Positions 27,473 to 34,179 of a stretch of DNA of 34,179 bases are shown piece by piece. The notes beneath the pieces are model-generated. The model saw only the letters and a list, made by a program, of their open reading frames with translations, was not told the origin of the DNA and ran no database searches. Origin of the DNA: Actinomycetes bacterium. Its GTDB lineage: Bacteria; Actinomycetota; Actinomycetes; Actinomycetales; Cellulomonadaceae. A program made the translations under genes and the position numbers. Where the stretch lies: contig JAJYTJ010000024.1 of NCBI GenBank assembly GCA_021793115.1, positions 1 to 34,179 on the forward strand, in the 5' to 3' direction. Positions within the stretch are counted from its first letter, which is position 1. Each line of letters begins with the position of its first letter.

Positions 27473-28719
27473 CGGGCACCCCCCTCGGCCTGCTCGGGTG
27501 CGGGGTCCGCCGTGCCGCCGGCGAGGGCCAGCGTGGCTCGTCGGGCGGCCTGGTACATGCCGCGACCCAGCGCGAGGAGCTTCTGCCGCGCCGGGAACAG
27601 GCCCTGCGGCCGGAAGATCATGAGCGTCATGAGCGCCAGGCCGAAGAACAGGTACTTGTAGTTGGCGATGTCGTTGCCGTTGATCGGGATGCCGAGCAGC
27701 GACGTGCGGCCGAGGAAGAAGTTCGGCAGGTACACGATGATGAAGGCCCCGACGATGACGCCGAGCTTGTTGCCCTGGCCGCCGACGATGACGGCGCACA
27801 GGAAGAGCATCGAGTTGATGACGTTGAACGTGGTGGGCGCCACGAACTGCACCTGGCCTGCGTAGAGCGCGCCGGACAGGCCGCCGATCGAGGCGCCGAT
27901 GACGAAGGCCCACAGCTTGAACTTGAACGTCGGCACGCCCATGATCTCGGCCGCGTCCTCGTCCTCCCGGATGGCCACCCACGCCCGGCCGACGCGCGAG
28001 CGCTCGAGGTTCCCGACGAAGAGCAGGGCCACGACGATGAGCGCGAGCGACACCCAGTACCACCAGAGCCCGGCGTTCCACGGTGGTGTCGCGTTGCCGG
28101 CGGAGAAGATGCCGGTGGGTCTCGCCGCGCTCCGGGCCACCTCCGGGTAGGCGATCTGGGACAGGCCGCGGCCGCCGCCCGTGATGTTGTCGAGGTTGTC
28201 CGCCAGCAGCCGGACGATCTCGCCGAAGCCGAGCGTGACGATGGCGAGGTAGTCGCCGCGCAGCCGCAGGGTGGGCGAGCCGAGGATGAGGCCGGAGACC
28301 GCCGTGATGAGGATGGCGATGGGCACGGCCACCAGCCAGCCCCACTGCTTGGGCAGCCAGGTGTCGGTCTGGTTCCAGGGGCTGTCCGGGCTGGTGAGCA
28401 GGCCCACCGTGTAGGCGCCGATGGCGTAGAAGCCGACGTACCCGAGGTCGAGCAGGCCTGCGGAGCCGACGACGACGTTGAGCCCGATGGCGAGCAGCGC
28501 GTACATGCCGAACTGCGCCATGACGGTGCCGAAGTCGGTGCCCACGGTGGTGAGCACGGGGAGCCGGAGCACGGGCAGCAGGGCGAGCAGCACGAGGCCG
28601 GGCACCCCGATGCCCCACTGGGCGGGGCGGGGCAGCGTGTCCCACCACAGCCGGAGGCGGTCGCCGACGCCGAGGTGCGGCGCGGCCGGAGCGGTCACGG
28701 TGGCCGTGGTCGTCGTCAT
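27469..28719 (-). CDS. livM: branched-chain amino acid ABC transporter permease LivM
   Basis: Permease of 416 residues. After a Thr/Ala-rich start come multiple hydrophobic helices and the LivM signatures GLNVVVGSAGLLDLGYVGFY, TLRLRGDYLAIVTLGFGEIV, NITGGGRGL and the cytosolic loop VGRAWVAIREDEDAAEIMGV that contacts the ATPases. The C-terminal tail of about 50 residues is cytosolic and Ala-rich. It overlaps livH and livG by ATGA at both ends. Confidence 0.93.
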   Translation of the reverse strand: MTTTTATVTAPAAPHLGVGDRLRLWWDTLPRPAQWGIGVPGLVLLALLPVLRLPVLTTVGTDFGTVMAQFGMYALLAIGLNVVVGSAGLLDLGYVGFYAIGAYTVGLLTSPDSPWNQTDTWLPKQWGWLVAVPIAILITAVSGLILGSPTLRLRGDYLAIVTLGFGEIVRLLADNLDNITGGGRGLSQIAYPEVARSAARPTGIFSAGNATPPWNAGLWWYWVSLALIVVALLFVGNLERSRVGRAWVAIREDEDAAEIMGVPTFKFKLWAFVIGASIGGLSGALYAGQVQFVAPTTFNVINSMLFLCAVIVGGQGNKLGVIVGAFIIVYLPNFFLGRTSLLGIPINGNDIANYKYLFFGLALMTLMIFRPQGLFPARQKLLALGRGMYQAARRATLALAGGTADPAPEQAEGGAR

Positions 28720-29753
28720 GCGCGGGCCCTCCCCAGCGACTCCCCGAGGATGCCGGTCGGCCGGAACATCAGCACCAGCACCAGCAGGACGAAGGCGACG
28801 ACGTCGCGCCACTCGGTGCCGAACACGGCCTGCCCGTACAGCTCCATGACCCCGAGGAGGAGGCCGCCGAGCAGGGCGCCGCGCAGGTTGCCGATGCCGC
28901 CGAGCACCGCGGCGCAGAACGCCTTGATGCCGAGGATGAAGCCGCCGTTGTAGATGATCCCGTTGGGCACCCGGAGCGTGTAGAGCAGCGCCGCGGCGCC
29001 GGCGAGCATGCCGCCGATGAGGAAGGTCAGCATGATGACGCGCTCGCGCGAGACGCCCATGAGCGTGGCGGTCACCGGGTCCTGCGCGACGGCGCGGATG
29101 CCGCGGCCGAACTTCGTCGCGTTGATGAAGCGGTCGGTGGCGAAGGCGAGGACGAGGGCCGCGACGACGATGACGAGGTCGACGTTCGTCACCTCCGCGC
29201 CGCCGATGTGGAACTGCACGGTCGGGTCGACGAGCCGCGTGGGTTGCTGCGCGTTGAGGCCGCCGAGCCTGTTGCCGGTCAGGTGCGGCAGCACGAAGTG
29301 GACGAACTCCTGGAGCACGAACGAGGCGCCGATGGCGGTGATGAGGAACACGAGCGCGGGTGCGCCGCGCCGGCGCAGCGGCCGGTAGGCGACGCGTTCG
29401 AGGCCGACGGCGGCGGCACCGGAGACCACCATGCCGCCGATCATCGCGAGCCCGAGGAAGAGGATCGTCTGGGGGATGCCGTAGTTGTACGTGTTGCCGG
29501 ACGGCGCGAACCCCAGCAGGCCGAGCGTGACGTACGAGCCGAACATGCCGAGCATGAAGATCTCGGAGTGGGCGAAGTTGATGAGACGCAGCACGCCGTA
29601 GACGAGCGTGTAGCCGACCGCGACCAGCGCGTAGATCGAGCCGTACGTCAGGCCGTCGACGGTCAGGGCCCAGAAGTTGCTGACCAGCGCGTTGATGTCG
29701 AAGGGACTGCTTGCGGCCGCAAGCACGGGACCGGCCGCCAGGACTGCGCTCAA
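28716..29753 (-). CDS. livH: branched-chain amino acid ABC transporter permease LivH
   Basis: Permease of about 345 residues with LTYGSIYALVAVGYTLVYGV, LINFAHSEIFMLG, the QDPVTATLMGVSRERVI loop and GIGNLRGALLGGLLLG, all LivH signatures. I favour TTG 29753, which has GAGGAG upstream with normal spacing. A longer frame begins at GTG 29864, overlapping the livK stop as GTGA, but its extra 37 residues are Arg/Pro-rich and would be read through a 15-bp hairpin. Confidence 0.9.
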   Translation of the reverse strand: MSAVLAAGPVLAAASSPFDINALVSNFWALTVDGLTYGSIYALVAVGYTLVYGVLRLINFAHSEIFMLGMFGSYVTLGLLGFAPSGNTYNYGIPQTILFLGLAMIGGMVVSGAAAVGLERVAYRPLRRRGAPALVFLITAIGASFVLQEFVHFVLPHLTGNRLGGLNAQQPTRLVDPTVQFHIGGAEVTNVDLVIVVAALVLAFATDRFINATKFGRGIRAVAQDPVTATLMGVSRERVIMLTFLIGGMLAGAAALLYTLRVPNGIIYNGGFILGIKAFCAAVLGGIGNLRGALLGGLLLGVMELYGQAVFGTEWRDVVAFVLLVLVLMFRPTGILGESLGRARA

Positions 29754-29818
29754 GGGGGCTCCTCGACTCGAGGGGACGCGCGGGCGGAGCGGGCCCGGCG
29801 CGACGGGACGGCACACGG

Positions 29819-29852
29819 CGACGGCCCGGGTCCGGGGGGACCCGGGCCGTCG
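29819..29852 (-). terminator. 15-bp hairpin between livK and livH
   Basis: A perfect 15-bp stem with a 4-nt loop (arms 29819-29833 and 29838-29852) follows the livK stop by 8 bp. No T-run follows. Such hairpins commonly limit read-through or protect the upstream mRNA, so that the binding protein is made in excess of the membrane subunits. Confidence 0.7.
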
Positions 29853-29860
29853 CGCGGGTG

Positions 29861-31114
29861 TCACTTCACCTGGTAGATCCAGGTGGTGGTGCTACCGAGC
29901 TCACCGGTGCTGTCCCACTTGTAGTGCTTGGCGAGGCCCTGGCCGTCGTACGAGGCCACGTAGCTGACCATGCCCTGGCGGTCCTTCACGCCGGAGTCGA
30001 TGCCCTTGAGGATGATCGTCGCCAGGTCGTAGCCCTCGACCGAGTAGGTGCCGGAGGCCTGGCCGAACTTGGCCTGGTACTTCGTGGCGTACGCCTGCGG
30101 GGCGGGGCCGCACGGGCAGGTGAGGTAGGCGCCCTTGGATGCGGAGCCGGCCTGCTTGATGAGCTGCGGGTCGTTGACGCCGTCGTCGGAGACGAACGCC
30201 GCCGTGACGCCGGCCGAGCGCAGCTGCGACAGCAGCGGCGCCGCCTCGGCGTAGTACCCGGCGTAGTAGAGCGCGTCGGGCGCGGCCGACTTGATGAGCT
30301 GGACGGTGGCGGAGAAGTCCTTGTCACCGGTCTTGACCTTGGCCGCGCACGCGGAGTCCGCCACCGAGCCGAGGGTCTTGGTGACCACCTGGGCCAGGCC
30401 GACGCCGTAGTCGGAGTCGTCCTGCACGACGCAGACCTTCTTGTAGCCGAGCGTGCCGGTCATGTAGTTGGCCGCGGCCGCGCCCTGCGAGTTGTCGTTG
30501 CCCAGGCCGCGGAAGAAGTTCTTCCAGCCCTGCTGCGACAGCGTGGGGTTGGTGGCCGACGGGGTGAGCATCAGCAGGTTGGCCTGGCTGAACACCGGGC
30601 CGGTGGCCTTGGACTCACCCGAGAACGCCGGGCCGACGATGCCGATGACCGAGGAGTCGGAGACGACCGACGGGGCCACCTGGGTCGCCTTGTCGGGCGC
30701 GCCCTCGGTGTCGAACTTCTTCAGCTGCACCTGGCAGTTCGCGTTGGCCGCGTTGTGCTCGTCGATCGCGAGCTGGACGCCGTTGACGATGTTCTGGCCG
30801 AGGGCGGCGTTGGCGCCGGTGAGGGCGCCCATCATGGCGATCGAGACGCCCGAGCAGGTGGCCTTGCCGTCGCCGGCCGGGTCCGCCGGCGCCGCGCTGC
30901 TCGAGGCCGTGACCTCCTTGCCGGACGAGTCCACCTGGACCAGGGGCTGGATCGTCAGGTTGCCGCCGTCCGCGGCGGACGCGGACGCGCTCGACGCCGA
31001 GGTCGCGCCGCCGCCGCTGGTGCCGCCGGACGACTTCGCGGAACAGCCGACGAGCACGAGCCCGGCAATCGTGACGAGCGCCACGCCCGCGAGGCGCGGG
31101 GTCGATCTGCGCAT
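29861..31114 (-). CDS. livK: branched-chain amino acid ABC transporter substrate-binding lipoprotein
   Basis: Lipoprotein of 417 residues. A signal peptide ends in the lipobox LVGC (Cys24), then comes a Ser/Gly/Ala-rich linker and a type I periplasmic-binding fold: VSIAMMGALTGANAALGQNI, GVQLAIDEHNAANANC, VIGIVGPAFSGESKAT, KVCVVQDDSDYGVGLAQVV and VEGYDLATIILKGI. It captures leucine/isoleucine/valine or related substrates outside the membrane. ATG 31114 has GGAGGT upstream with good spacing. First gene of the liv operon. The substrate is not proven by sequence. Confidence 0.93.
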   Translation of the reverse strand: MRRSTPRLAGVALVTIAGLVLVGCSAKSSGGTSGGGATSASSASASAADGGNLTIQPLVQVDSSGKEVTASSSAAPADPAGDGKATCSGVSIAMMGALTGANAALGQNIVNGVQLAIDEHNAANANCQVQLKKFDTEGAPDKATQVAPSVVSDSSVIGIVGPAFSGESKATGPVFSQANLLMLTPSATNPTLSQQGWKNFFRGLGNDNSQGAAAANYMTGTLGYKKVCVVQDDSDYGVGLAQVVTKTLGSVADSACAAKVKTGDKDFSATVQLIKSAAPDALYYAGYYAEAAPLLSQLRSAGVTAAFVSDDGVNDPQLIKQAGSASKGAYLTCPCGPAPQAYATKYQAKFGQASGTYSVEGYDLATIILKGIDSGVKDRQGMVSYVASYDGQGLAKHYKWDSTGELGSTTTWIYQVK

Positions 31115-31293
31115 GTGCTACCTCCGTGGTTGGTGGGCGCCCAGGGGAGCCCGGTTCCCCGACCCGTCAGCGTCGGGGTTGGGCGTCAACGTAGGCCCGT
31201 AGCGTTTCAGTTGCGTTACCTCAGCACAACGACGGATCACGATTCAAGAGCCCCGTTGCTACAGCGCGATCACAACGCCAAGGGACCTTCGTC
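31115..31293 (-). promoter_or_regulatory. likely liv operon promoter region
   Basis: This 179-bp gap between the MATE stop and livK is clearly less GC-rich (about 31200-31300) than its surroundings, as promoters in such genomes tend to be. It contains a 7-bp leader hairpin (31157-31163 with 31172-31178). I could not assign a -35/-10 pair with confidence. Confidence 0.4.
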
Positions 31294-32640
31294 TCAATCC
31301 GATCCCGGTACTGTCCACCTAGAACCCCGGGCGCGCCACCCTGTCGTCACGGCGCGAGATGCCAGGAACAGCCCGGCGAACGCCGCCCACAACCACGCCA
31401 GCCCCGCCGGTCCGCCCGGCGCCCACGCCCGGACCGCGAGGACGGCCGGCAGGTAGACGACGAGCGTGGCGACGCCCGCCCGCGCGAGGAAGCGACCGTC
31501 ACCCGCGCCGATGAGCACGCCGTCGAGCACGAAGACCCAGCCGGCCATCGGCAGGCACGCGGCCGCCACGAGGAGCGCGAGCACCGCCGCACGGCGCACC
31601 TGCTCGTCGGCCGAGAAGAGGCGGACGAGCCACGGGCCGAGGGCGGCCACGAGCACGCCGAGCACCGCGCCGACGCCGACGCCCCACGTGAGCGTGCGGC
31701 GCAGCAGCACGCGGGCGCGGGGGACGTCACCGGCGCCCAGGGCGTGGCCGACGAGCGCCTGCGCGGCGATCGCCAGGGCGTCGAGCGCGAACGCGGTGAG
31801 GCCCCACACCGCGTTCACCACCTGGTGGCCGGCGAGCGTGGCCGTGCCGAGCCCGGCCGCCACCCACGTGGTGAGCACGATCGCCGCGCGCAGCGTCGCG
31901 GTGCGCACGAGCAGCGGCGCGCCGGCGCGCGCCGACCCCCGGACGCCGCGCACCGTCGGCACCAGTGTGACGCCGCGTCGTCGGGCCCCCCGCACCACGA
32001 CGGCGCCGAGCCAGGCCGCCATCGCGAGCTGGGTCGCCGCGGTCCCCGCGCCCGACCCGGCGATGCCCAGGTGCGCCCCGTAGACGAGCAGCGCGTTGAG
32101 GCCGGCGTTGACCGCGGCGCCCGTCGCCGCGACGAGCAGCGGCGTGCGGGTGTCCTGCAGGCCCCGGAGCACGCCGGTGGCGGCCAGCACCGCGAGCATC
32201 CCCGGCAGGCCCGGGGCCGAGGCGCGCAGGTAGGTCACCGCCTGCGGCGCCGCGTCGCCCGTCGCGCCCAGCACGTGCACCAGCCACGGCGCGGCCGCTG
32301 CGACGAGAACCGCCAGGACCGCGCCCAGCGCGAGCGCCAGCCAGAGGCCGTCGATGCCGGCGCGGAGCGCGCCCGGCTCGTCGTGCGCGCCCAGCCGGCG
32401 GGCCACGGTCGCGGTGGTCGCATAGGCGAGGAACACGCACAGGCCGACGACGGTGGTCAGGACGGTCGAGGCGAGCGCCAGCCCGGCGAGCGGCGCGGGG
32501 CCGAGGTGGCCGACGATGGCGGAGTCGACGAGGACGAAGAGCGGCTCGGCGACGAGCGCGCCGAGGGCCGGCACGGCGAGCGCCAGCACCTGCCGGTCGA
32601 TGGTGGACGTCGTGTGTCCATCAGGTGAAATTCCGGCCAA
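31294..32640 (-). CDS. MATE family efflux transporter
   Basis: Protein of about 448 residues with 12 hydrophobic segments arranged as two halves, typical of MATE (MOP superfamily) exporters of the DinF-like group: IDRQVLALAVPALGALVAEP, FVLVDSAIVGHLGPAPLAGL, GVLRGLQDTRTPL, GHQVVNAVWGLTAFALDALA and QALVGHALGAGD. It presumably exports cationic compounds using an ion gradient; the substrate is unknown. The start is uncertain: TTG 32640 gives a normal N-terminus, GTG 32676 and the far upstream GTG 32742 are alternatives, and none has a clear ribosome binding site. It is divergent from dnaB. Confidence 0.85.
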   Translation of the reverse strand: MAGISPDGHTTSTIDRQVLALAVPALGALVAEPLFVLVDSAIVGHLGPAPLAGLALASTVLTTVVGLCVFLAYATTATVARRLGAHDEPGALRAGIDGLWLALALGAVLAVLVAAAAPWLVHVLGATGDAAPQAVTYLRASAPGLPGMLAVLAATGVLRGLQDTRTPLLVAATGAAVNAGLNALLVYGAHLGIAGSGAGTAATQLAMAAWLGAVVVRGARRRGVTLVPTVRGVRGSARAGAPLLVRTATLRAAIVLTTWVAAGLGTATLAGHQVVNAVWGLTAFALDALAIAAQALVGHALGAGDVPRARVLLRRTLTWGVGVGAVLGVLVAALGPWLVRLFSADEQVRRAAVLALLVAAACLPMAGWVFVLDGVLIGAGDGRFLARAGVATLVVYLPAVLAVRAWAPGGPAGLAWLWAAFAGLFLASRAVTTGWRARGSRWTVPGSD

Positions 32641-32957
32641 CTCGACCCATGTTTCTCGGTTCCACAGCCCGTGCACAGTGACGCCGCAGGTCGCTGAGCC
32701 GCGGGAACGCCACGCGCGACCAGTATCCACAGTCCTGTCCACGCCCTGTGCACAGTGGCGCGCGGGCGGTCAACAGGCGTCCCCAGGCGGTCAACAGGGG
32801 GTGTGGACGACGCCCGTTGTGCGCACGTCCGCGGACCCCTAGCCTCGCTCAGGTCGTCGGTCCGGGGGCCGGTCTCAGGGGTCGTCGCGGCGCACTGTCG
32901 GAGGCCGCGGGTAGAACACGTGTTCACGACGGGTGACGACGGCGAGGGGTGGGACCG
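32641..32957. promoter_or_regulatory. dnaB upstream region with DnaA-box-like motifs, direct repeats and a LexA-like box
   Basis: About 317 bp without a clear gene (part may encode an alternative MATE N-terminus). Several TCCACA-type motifs cluster here: GTATCCACA near 32723, one mismatch from the DnaA box TTATCCACA, CTGTCCACG near 32735, and TCGTCCACA on the minus strand near 32808. Two copies of GGCGGTCAACAGG start 21 bp apart (32765, 32786). A palindrome GAACACGTGTTC lies at 32914-32925. Confidence 0.45.
32914..32925. promoter_or_regulatory. LexA/SOS-box-like palindrome upstream of dnaB
   Basis: GAACACGTGTTC is a perfect 12-bp palindrome matching the actinobacterial SOS box core GAAC-N4-GTTC; the outer bases do not fit the full TCGAAC/GTTCGA form. 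It lies 32 bp before the dnaB GTG. Confidence 0.45.
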
Positions 32958-34179
32958 GTGACGATCGAGGATCTCGAGTACGGCCTGTCGGCCGGCCCGG
33001 GAGGGCACGATCGCACGCCCCCACAGGACGTGGACGCCGAGCGGTCCGTGCTCGGCGGCATGATGATCAGCAAGGACGCGATCGCCGACGTCGTCGAGGT
33101 GCTCCGCGGCAACGACTTCTACCGCCCGGCGCACGAGGTCGTGTACGAGGCGATCCTCGACCTCTACGGTCGCGGCGAGCCGGCGGACGCCATCACGGTG
33201 GCCGACGAGCTCACCAAGCGCGGCGAGCTCAGCCGCATCGGCGGCGCACCCTACCTGCACACGCTCATCGCGACGGTCCCGACGGCGGCCAACGCTGGCT
33301 ACTACGCGCGGATCGTGCGCGAGCGCGCCATCCTGCGCCGCCTCGTGGAGGCCGGCACGCGCATCACCCAGCTCGGGTACGGCTCGGACGGCGGCGACGT
33401 CGACGAGCTGGTGAACACGGCCCAGGCCGAGGTGTACGCCGTCACCGAGCGCCGGGCGAGCGAGGACTACGTCCCGCTGTCGGAGATCATCGGCGCGACG
33501 GTGGACGAGATCGAGGCCGCGGGGCACCACGGCGACGGGATGAAGGGCGTCCCCACCGGGTTCGCCGACCTCGACAAGCTGACGAACGGCCTGCACCCCG
33601 GGCAAATGATTGTTATTGCCGCCAGGCCTGCTATTGGGAAGGCCCTCGCCCTGGACACCCCGCTGCCGACGCCGACCGGCTGGACCACCATGGGCGACGT
33701 GCGGGTCGGCGACGACCTCATTGCGGCCGACGGCACGCCGACCCGGGTGGTCGCCGCGACCGAGGTGATGACCGGTCGGCCCTGCTACCGCGTGACGTTC
33801 GACGACGGCGCGACGATCATCGCCGACGCCTGGCACGAGTGGCGCACGCGGACCCGCGCCGATCGGCGGAAGCCGGGCCAGGAGCCGCGCACCTGGACCA
33901 CCGAGCAGATGGCGGCGAGCGTGCGCTGCGCCACCGCCGATGCGCGCGTGAACCACAGCATCGAGACGACGGCACCGCTGTCGCTCCTACCCGCCGACCT
34001 CCTCGTCGACCCTTACGTGCTTGGAGTCTGGCTGGGGGACGGCCACAGCGCGTCCGCTCGGTACACGAGCGCCGATCCCGAGATCGCCATGGAGATCGAC
34101 AGCCGAGGCTACGTCGCCACCGAGAAGGGTGGTTCGGCAGCGGGCGCCGCGCGGCTGTACCGGATCCAGCTCGAACCCG
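32958..34179 (+). CDS. dnaB: replicative DNA helicase DnaB, intein-containing, truncated by window end
   Basis: Only the first 407 codons are in the window. The extein N-terminus (residues 1-228) is normal DnaB: TPPQDVDAERSVLGGMMIS, the collar domain with DFYRPAHEVVYEAILDLYGRG, and the start of the RecA-like motor domain (GVPTGFADLDKLTNGLHPGQ then the P-loop ARPAIGK). Directly after the Walker A lysine (codon 33639-33641) the reading frame enters an intein, so the expected Ser/Thr of GKS/T must lie beyond the window. GTG 32958 has GAGGGGTGGG upstream. The helicase unwinds DNA at replication forks and needs protein splicing to function. Confidence 0.95.
   Translation, partial: MTIEDLEYGLSAGPGGHDRTPPQDVDAERSVLGGMMISKDAIADVVEVLRGNDFYRPAHEVVYEAILDLYGRGEPADAITVADELTKRGELSRIGGAPYLHTLIATVPTAANAGYYARIVRERAILRRLVEAGTRITQLGYGSDGGDVDELVNTAQAEVYAVTERRASEDYVPLSEIIGATVDEIEAAGHHGDGMKGVPTGFADLDKLTNGLHPGQMIVIAARPAIGKALALDTPLPTPTGWTTMGDVRVGDDLIAADGTPTRVVAATEVMTGRPCYRVTFDDGATIIADAWHEWRTRTRADRRKPGQEPRTWTTEQMAASVRCATADARVNHSIETTAPLSLLPADLLVDPYVLGVWLGDGHSASARYTSADPEIAMEIDSRGYVATEKGGSAAGAARLYRIQLEP
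33642..34179 (+). mobile_element. intein in the DnaB P-loop, class 3-like, with LAGLIDADG endonuclease (partial)
   Basis: The first 179 residues of an intein are visible. It begins ALALDTPLPTPTGWTTM: splicing block A with Ala in place of the usual Cys/Ser, the hallmark of class 3 inteins described for DnaB inteins such as that of mycobacteriophage Bethlehem. Block B follows as VTFDDGATIIADAWHEW; the Trp two residues after the His fits the Trp of the class 3 W-C-T triad. DPYVLGVWLGDGHS near 34009-34050 is a LAGLIDADG (DOD) block C, so a homing endonuclease domain is present. The remaining motif, blocks F and G with their Cys and Thr, lies outside the window. Confidence 0.9.

Noticed and set aside
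31294..32640. the MATE gene as the missing murJ
   Set aside because: It shares the MOP superfamily but shows DinF/MATE signatures and sits at the usual dnaB-neighbour position, so I do not call it MurJ.

Overview
The window is very GC-rich chromosomal DNA from an actinobacterium. Gene order (rsmG-parA-parB; trxB-trxA; pseudokinase, DUF6049, NUDIX, tRNA CCA-adding enzyme; ino1-padR-ponA; rpsF-ssb-rpsR-rplI; dnaB) matches the origin-proximal region of Micrococcales. The protein sequences look most like Cellulomonadaceae; that family assignment is an inference without a database search. Perfect parS cores beside rsmG/parA place the left end nearer oriC. No rRNA, tRNA, CRISPR array or transposase was seen.

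Layout. Bases 1-1281 hold no recognisable gene but contain two parS sites and a tandem array of palindromic 24-bp units. rsmG, parA and parB (1282-5163, +) follow as an overlapping operon; parA has a very long disordered N-terminus whose coding sequence contains a third parS. On the minus strand come a D-Ala-D-Ala ligase family protein, a PLP aminotransferase, trxA-trxB, a membrane-anchored pseudokinase, a DUF6049 exported protein and a NUDIX hydrolase. The MurJ flippase gene normally found between the DUF6049 and pseudokinase genes is absent; only about 96 bp separate them. Divergently, the CCA-adding enzyme runs + and overlaps the tail of a convergent MFS transporter. Next are a YbaK-type deacylase, a lone AbiEi/DUF559-like fusion, inositol-3-phosphate synthase with its PadR regulator (PadR-type operator upstream), a class A PBP with one PASTA domain, and the rpsF-ssb-rpsR-rplI operon.

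From 25762 to 31114 a complete branched-chain amino acid ABC importer operon (livK-H-M-G-F order) lies on the minus strand, followed by a MATE-family transporter. The window ends inside dnaB (+), which is interrupted exactly at the Walker A lysine by an intein that begins with alanine and carries a LAGLIDADG-type motif. These are hallmarks of a class 3 intein. The roughly 40 bp of DnaB coding sequence just before the insertion has unusually low GC and host-atypical codons, suggesting a homing or co-conversion footprint.

Together the genes serve chromosome segregation and replication (ParABS, SSB, DnaB), cell-wall synthesis (Ddl, PBP, pseudokinase/DUF6049), redox balance and mycothiol/inositol supply (TrxAB, Ino1), translation and RNA maturation (RsmG, CCA enzyme, S6, S18, L9, YbaK) and amino acid uptake. 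Start codons are often GTG or TTG, and several are assigned with limited certainty. The regulatory calls are motif readings, not tested sites.
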